Shown one piece after another: positions 60,407 to 64,000 of a stretch of DNA of 64,000 bases. The DNA is from Natrinema salaciae. GTDB taxonomy: Archaea > Halobacteriota > Halobacteria > Halobacteriales > Natrialbaceae. Every line of letters starts with the position of its first letter. The first letter of the stretch is position 1. The notes below the pieces were generated by a model that saw only the letters and a program-made list of their open reading frames with translations, was not told where the DNA came from and searched no databases. Made by a program: the position numbers and the translations under genes. Where the stretch lies: positions 124,001 to 188,000 of the forward strand of contig NZ_FOFD01000008.1 of assembly GCF_900110865.1 (NCBI RefSeq), given 5' to 3'.

Positions 60407-62121
60407 GCGCGAACGGCAACGGCGACGGCGACGAGATTCCGGGGCGAGAACTCGCCTACCGCCTCTTCGCGGCCGAGTACGACGACGCCTCGCTGTCCTA
60501 CGCCGAGAGCGACGAGGAGCGGGCCCCGAACTACGTGATCACGCCGACCGGCGCGCGGGTCAATCGCGTCTTCGCCGTCGGGACGCTGACCGAGGTCACG
60601 TCCGTCAACGACGAGATGGTCCGCGCCCGCGTCGTCGACCCGACCGGCGCGTTCGTCGTCTACGCCGGCCAGTATCAGCCCGACGAGCTCGCTTTCCTCG
60701 AGCAGGCCGAGCCGCCGGCGTTCGTCGCGGTGACGGGGAAGGCCCGGACGTTCCAGCCAGACGACTCGGATCAGGTCTACACCTCGATCCGACCCGAAAG
60801 CATCGCGACGGTCGACGCCGACACGCGAGACCGCTGGGTCGTCAGCGCGGCCGAACGGACGCTCGACCGGATCGGTACCTACGCCGCGGCCGCCGACCGC
60901 GGGGCGAGCGGTGACGCGGCGACCGACGCGCTGCTCGAGGCCGGCGTCGAATCGGGCCTGGCGGCCGGAATCCCGCTCGCCCAGGAGCACTACGGAACGA
61001 CGCCGTCGTACCTCGCGGCGCTGCGCGAGTGCGCGGTCGAGGCGGTCGAAGTCGTCGCCGGCGACCGCGATCAGGTGCGGGGACTCGAGATCGCGCCAGA
61101 CGCGACGAGTCCCGAGCACGACGCGACGTTCGCCGCGCTCGCCGACCTCGACGGCGTCGACACCGACGCGCTCGCGGCGAGTACCGCCTCCGAGCCCGAA
61201 GCGGAGCCCGAACCGGTCGCGGCGACGGCGGGCGGGAGCGGTGCGGCCGCCGATCCCGACAACACGCATTCCGGCTCCGCGGCGGGAACGGCGACGAGCG
61301 AGGGAACGAGTACCGCTGACTCCACCACTATCGATGCCGAACCGGACGCGAGCGACGCGGCGGCCGACGCCGACGGAGACTCGAGCGATGTCGACGACCC
61401 GACTTCCGGGACCGCGACCGCAGCCGCCGCGTCGACCAGCGACGACGAACCGGGTGCGTCCGACACGGACTCCTCCGAGACCGAGCACGACGAGGCGACC
61501 GGTGGCGACGCCGACGAGACGGCTGACGCCGTCGACGACGACCCCGACGAGGCCGACGACAAGCTTGGGGAGTTCGACGCCGCTGACGCGGACGACGGCA
61601 TGTACGAGATGGACGAGGCGGAACGCGAACAGCTCGAGGAGGAGTTCGGCGCGGAGTTCACGACCGGTTCCGAAGTCGACGAGCCCGGCGAGGCTGGAAT
61701 CGACGTTCCCGAGCCCGAGGAATCCGCGGCCGAGGAACTCGAGGACGACCCGGAACCCGCCGATTCCGACGACGACCTCGGGAGCCCGCCCGAATCGGGC
61801 CTAGCGGCCGCCGACGAGGGAGAAGACGCCCTCGAGTCGGACGGCGAACCCGAATCGGAGCCGGCGGCCGGTGAGGACGAGCCGACCGCCGACGAGGAGC
61901 CCGAGAGCGACGAACCGGCTGCCGACGTCGACCTCGAGGACTACGTCGTCGAGACCATGGAAGCGCTCGACGACGGTGACGGTGCCGACCGGACGACGCT
62001 GATCGAGACGGTCGCCGACGACACCGGCGCGTCCGCGGACGAGGTCGAAGACGCCATTCAGGACGCCCTGATGGGCGGCCAGTGTTACGAGCCCGACGAC
62101 GAGACGCTGAAAGCGATCTGA
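60403..62121 (+). CDS. rpaB: RPA-associated protein RpaB with long disordered acidic region
   Basis: A 572-residue protein. Residues 1-160 are an OB-like domain (RLFAAEYDDASLSYAESDEERAPNYVITPTGARVNRVFAVGTLTEVTSVNDEMVRARVVDPTGAFVVYAGQYQPDEL), as in the COG3390 partners of haloarchaeal RPA. A helical part follows to about 260, then roughly 250 residues of low-complexity Asp/Glu/Ser/Ala, probably disordered. The last 65 residues (VDLEDYVVETMEALDDGDGADRTTLIETVADDTGASADEVEDAIQDALMGGQCYEPDDETLKAI) are a winged helix. Order and overlap agree with rpaA1-rpaB1 operons. Confidence 0.9.
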   Translation: MSANGNGDGDEIPGRELAYRLFAAEYDDASLSYAESDEERAPNYVITPTGARVNRVFAVGTLTEVTSVNDEMVRARVVDPTGAFVVYAGQYQPDELAFLEQAEPPAFVAVTGKARTFQPDDSDQVYTSIRPESIATVDADTRDRWVVSAAERTLDRIGTYAAAADRGASGDAATDALLEAGVESGLAAGIPLAQEHYGTTPSYLAALRECAVEAVEVVAGDRDQVRGLEIAPDATSPEHDATFAALADLDGVDTDALAASTASEPEAEPEPVAATAGGSGAAADPDNTHSGSAAGTATSEGTSTADSTTIDAEPDASDAAADADGDSSDVDDPTSGTATAAAASTSDDEPGASDTDSSETEHDEATGGDADETADAVDDDPDEADDKLGEFDAADADDGMYEMDEAEREQLEEEFGAEFTTGSEVDEPGEAGIDVPEPEESAAEELEDDPEPADSDDDLGSPPESGLAAADEGEDALESDGEPESEPAAGEDEPTADEEPESDEPAADVDLEDYVVETMEALDDGDGADRTTLIETVADDTGASADEVEDAIQDALMGGQCYEPDDETLKAI

Positions 62122-62131
62122 TCGGGCGACC

Positions 62132-62965
62132 ATGCCGGACGATCCCCGCCGTTCCGCGTCCGCGTCGACACCGGCCCGCGTCGAACCCGTTCCCGGCGAA
62201 CCGGCCGCGACGGCCACGGTCGGCGGCGAGCGCGCCGTACTCGTCGCCGACTACCACGCCGGCTACGAGGCCGGACTCCGATACGAGCGCGGCGTCGACG
62301 TGCCCAGCCGCGCGCCCGACCGTCGGGAGCGGCTACTGGCGCTGCTCGAGCGGACCCGTCCCGATCGCCTGCTCGTCCTCGGCGACCTCATGCACTCGAT
62401 CGGCGATCCGGGCGGCGCCGAACGCGGCGAGTTGGAGGTGCTGTTCGAGTCGTTCCCTGCCGAGCTCTCGGTCACCGTCGTCAAGGGCAACCACGACGGC
62501 CGAATCGAAACCTGGCTGGCGGACGGCGACGATATCCGAGCCGACGTCACCGTCGTTCCCGGTGACGGCGTCGTGCTCGACGACGTCGGTGTCTGTCACG
62601 GTCACACGTGGCCAGCGCCGGCGGTCCTCGAGAGCGACGTCCTCTGTCTGGGTCACGAACACCCCTGTGTGCGACTCGAGGACGAGGTGGGCGGGAGCCG
62701 CGTCGAGCGCGCGTGGCTCCGCGGCCGGCTGGACCCTGCCCCGTTTCGCGACCGCCCCGAGTACGAGGGGGTGTCGTGGCTCGAGCGGGTCGACGAATCG
62801 CCGCCCGAGATGGTCGTGTTCCCGGCGTTCAACGATCTCGTGGGCGGAACCTGGATCAACGTCGCCGGCCAGTCGTTTCTCTCACCGTTCGTCCCGGCCG
62901 GGCTGGCGGAGGGCGAAGCCTACCTGCTGGACGGGACGCGGCTCGGGCCGTACGAATCGGTGTGA
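62132..62965 (+). CDS. RPA-operon metallophosphoesterase
   Basis: A 277-residue calcineurin-like phosphoesterase. All motifs are present: ADYHAG (D-x-H), LGDLMH (GD), KGNHDG (GNHD), CHGHTW (GH) and LGHEHP (GHxH), giving a two-metal centre. It starts ten bases after rpaB. I recall that Haloferax carries a similar phosphoesterase (rpe) in the rpaA1-rpaB1 operon, so a role in nucleic-acid repair is plausible, but the substrate is not shown by sequence. An N-terminal 30-residue extension is Ala/Pro/Arg rich. Confidence 0.88.
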   Translation: MPDDPRRSASASTPARVEPVPGEPAATATVGGERAVLVADYHAGYEAGLRYERGVDVPSRAPDRRERLLALLERTRPDRLLVLGDLMHSIGDPGGAERGELEVLFESFPAELSVTVVKGNHDGRIETWLADGDDIRADVTVVPGDGVVLDDVGVCHGHTWPAPAVLESDVLCLGHEHPCVRLEDEVGGSRVERAWLRGRLDPAPFRDRPEYEGVSWLERVDESPPEMVVFPAFNDLVGGTWINVAGQSFLSPFVPAGLAEGEAYLLDGTRLGPYESV

Positions 62966-63150
62966 CGATCGAACGACGTGCCCGCCACTGGACCGTTTTC
63001 CGAACTGGAACCGGGGAGTTCGTCTCGAAACCGAATCGGTGGCGACGCTTCGACTATCGGGCCGGCAATCGGAGACCGCGTCGGAACGTAGTTCGGTTGC
63101 CCCCCTCATAATATCAACGTGTTTATCAAATTGGCGTTCGAACGAGGCGT

Positions 63151-63993
63151 ATGTCGTTCCGTCAACCATCTGCAACGTTCTTCGCCATCGTCGCAGGGGG
63201 GTACGTCGGTCTCGTGGCCACGGGCATGACGGGGTTCGCAATCGGGTCGGGATACGTCACGCAGTGGTCCGTGGCGATCGGCGCGTGTGTCGGGATCGTC
63301 ACGGCCGTCCGCAGCTATACCTGGGACGCGCCTGCGACGGTCCTCATCCGGACGCGAGTGTCTCATTTCCTGTTCGGAGTGCCCCTCGTCCCGTTTTTCG
63401 CGAGTCCGTTTCTCACGCTTTTCGGGCGTCGCGGCTACGAGACCGCCGTAACTGCCTGGCTCGGCGAACTGCTCGTCATCGCGAGCGCGGGGGTGCTCTT
63501 TTATCTCGTCACGGTGAACCGCCACGTCGCATCCCTCCGCGAGCGAGAGCGGGTTCTCGCCGAGTGGACTGCACGTCCGGATACCCGGTATCGTCGACTC
63601 CTTCGTGGCCTCGGTGTCAGTCTCGGTTGCGTCTCTATCGTCGGCAGTTTCGTTCTCAGTCTGTCGTTCGATATAGCGATAAATCCGTTCGCTGGGATCG
63701 GCGGCGCGATGATCGGCCAGGCCATCACTACAGGCCGATGTCAAACGTACACGCTCTTCGAAAGCGGGCTGTGCGTTCGCCGATCGAAGACGGTCAATTA
63801 CCAGTTCGTTCCCCGGGGTCAGTTGCGATCCGTCGACCTCACGGACGATCGACTCGAGATCCGCCGCGGACTCCCCTGGCCTCTTCCGATTCGGTGTGCG
63901 ACGACGACGATGGCACGGCCGACGCAGGTCGCGGACACGCTCACGGCGGTACTCGACCCGGTCCGTCGAACGTCTGGCACTCGAGATGCGTGA
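63151..63993 (+). CDS. Membrane protein with C-terminal PH-like domain, function unknown
   Basis: A 280-residue protein. Residues 8-50, 70-90, 105-125 and 150-185 hold hydrophobic helices (ATFFAIVAGGYVGLVATGMTGFAIGSG, FLFGVPLVPFFASPFLTLF, WLGELLVIASAGVLFYLVTV, LGVSLGCVSIVGSFVLSLSF). The last 90 residues are strand-rich (TYTLFESGLCVRRSKTVNYQFVPRGQLRSVDLTDDRLEIRRGLPWPLPIRCATTTM), a pattern seen in bacterial PH-like (YdbT/YcxB-type) membrane proteins. It stands alone, with no operon partner in the window. I do not assign a function. Confidence 0.75.
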   Translation: MSFRQPSATFFAIVAGGYVGLVATGMTGFAIGSGYVTQWSVAIGACVGIVTAVRSYTWDAPATVLIRTRVSHFLFGVPLVPFFASPFLTLFGRRGYETAVTAWLGELLVIASAGVLFYLVTVNRHVASLRERERVLAEWTARPDTRYRRLLRGLGVSLGCVSIVGSFVLSLSFDIAINPFAGIGGAMIGQAITTGRCQTYTLFESGLCVRRSKTVNYQFVPRGQLRSVDLTDDRLEIRRGLPWPLPIRCATTTMARPTQVADTLTAVLDPVRRTSGTRDA

Positions 63994-64000
63994 ACGGCCA

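Overview
The window is chromosomal DNA of a halophilic archaeon (class Halobacteria). The DNA is GC-rich and the proteins are strongly acidic. Exported proteins carry twin-arginine signals with lipoboxes, many genes have a TATA box about 25-33 bases before the start codon (leaderless transcripts), and families such as AglB, HalX response regulators, RpaA/RpaB and halocyanin are present. The genus cannot be fixed from the sequence alone; the gene set would suit the Natrialbales.

Positions 1-25225 form a protein N-glycosylation island. It has an AglJ-like dolichyl-phosphate glycosyltransferase (cut by the window edge), GlmU-like and GlmS enzymes making UDP-amino sugars, a UDP-sulfoquinovose synthase-like enzyme, two further sugar-nucleotide epimerases, a TrmB regulator, an AglF-like nucleotidylyltransferase, a lipid-glycan flippase, an asparagine-synthase-like and a cysteine-synthase-like protein, three glycosyltransferases, a sulfatase-fold protein with Thr at the nucleophile position, and the oligosaccharyltransferase AglB. 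Together they look like a pathway for a sulfonated, possibly amidated or amino-acid-decorated glycan built on dolichol phosphate, flipped and attached to Asn by AglB. A 44-residue membrane micro-protein follows aglB.

Positions 25437-36080 hold glycerol catabolism: glpABC on the minus strand, diverging from glpK and a membrane protein that may be the glycerol facilitator. Directly downstream of glpC, with a one-base stop/start overlap, is an Orc1/Cdc6-like ATPase with a damaged Walker A motif, followed by a CHAT-domain cysteine protease. This pair is the best candidate here for an undescribed system.

Positions 36434-47856 are mostly housekeeping: phosphoglycolate phosphatase, a HalX response regulator, a VTT membrane protein, tRNA-Leu(GAG), DUF420 and DUF5800 proteins, a bactofilin-like protein, the electron-transfer flavoprotein operon fixA-fixB-fixCX plus a small partner, a halocyanin-like copper lipoprotein with a C-terminal array of seven Asn-Glu-Thr sequons (possible AglB targets), phoU and a DUF457 membrane protein.

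Positions 48023-59050 hold two tandem phosphate-uptake operons (pstSCAB and pstSCAB-phoU), flanked by phoU and an AbrB-PhoU regulator. The two pstB genes share long identical DNA stretches, and PstA2 carries a large extra membrane domain. Positions 59132-62965 are the single-stranded-DNA-binding operon rpaA-rpaB-phosphoesterase, followed by one membrane protein.
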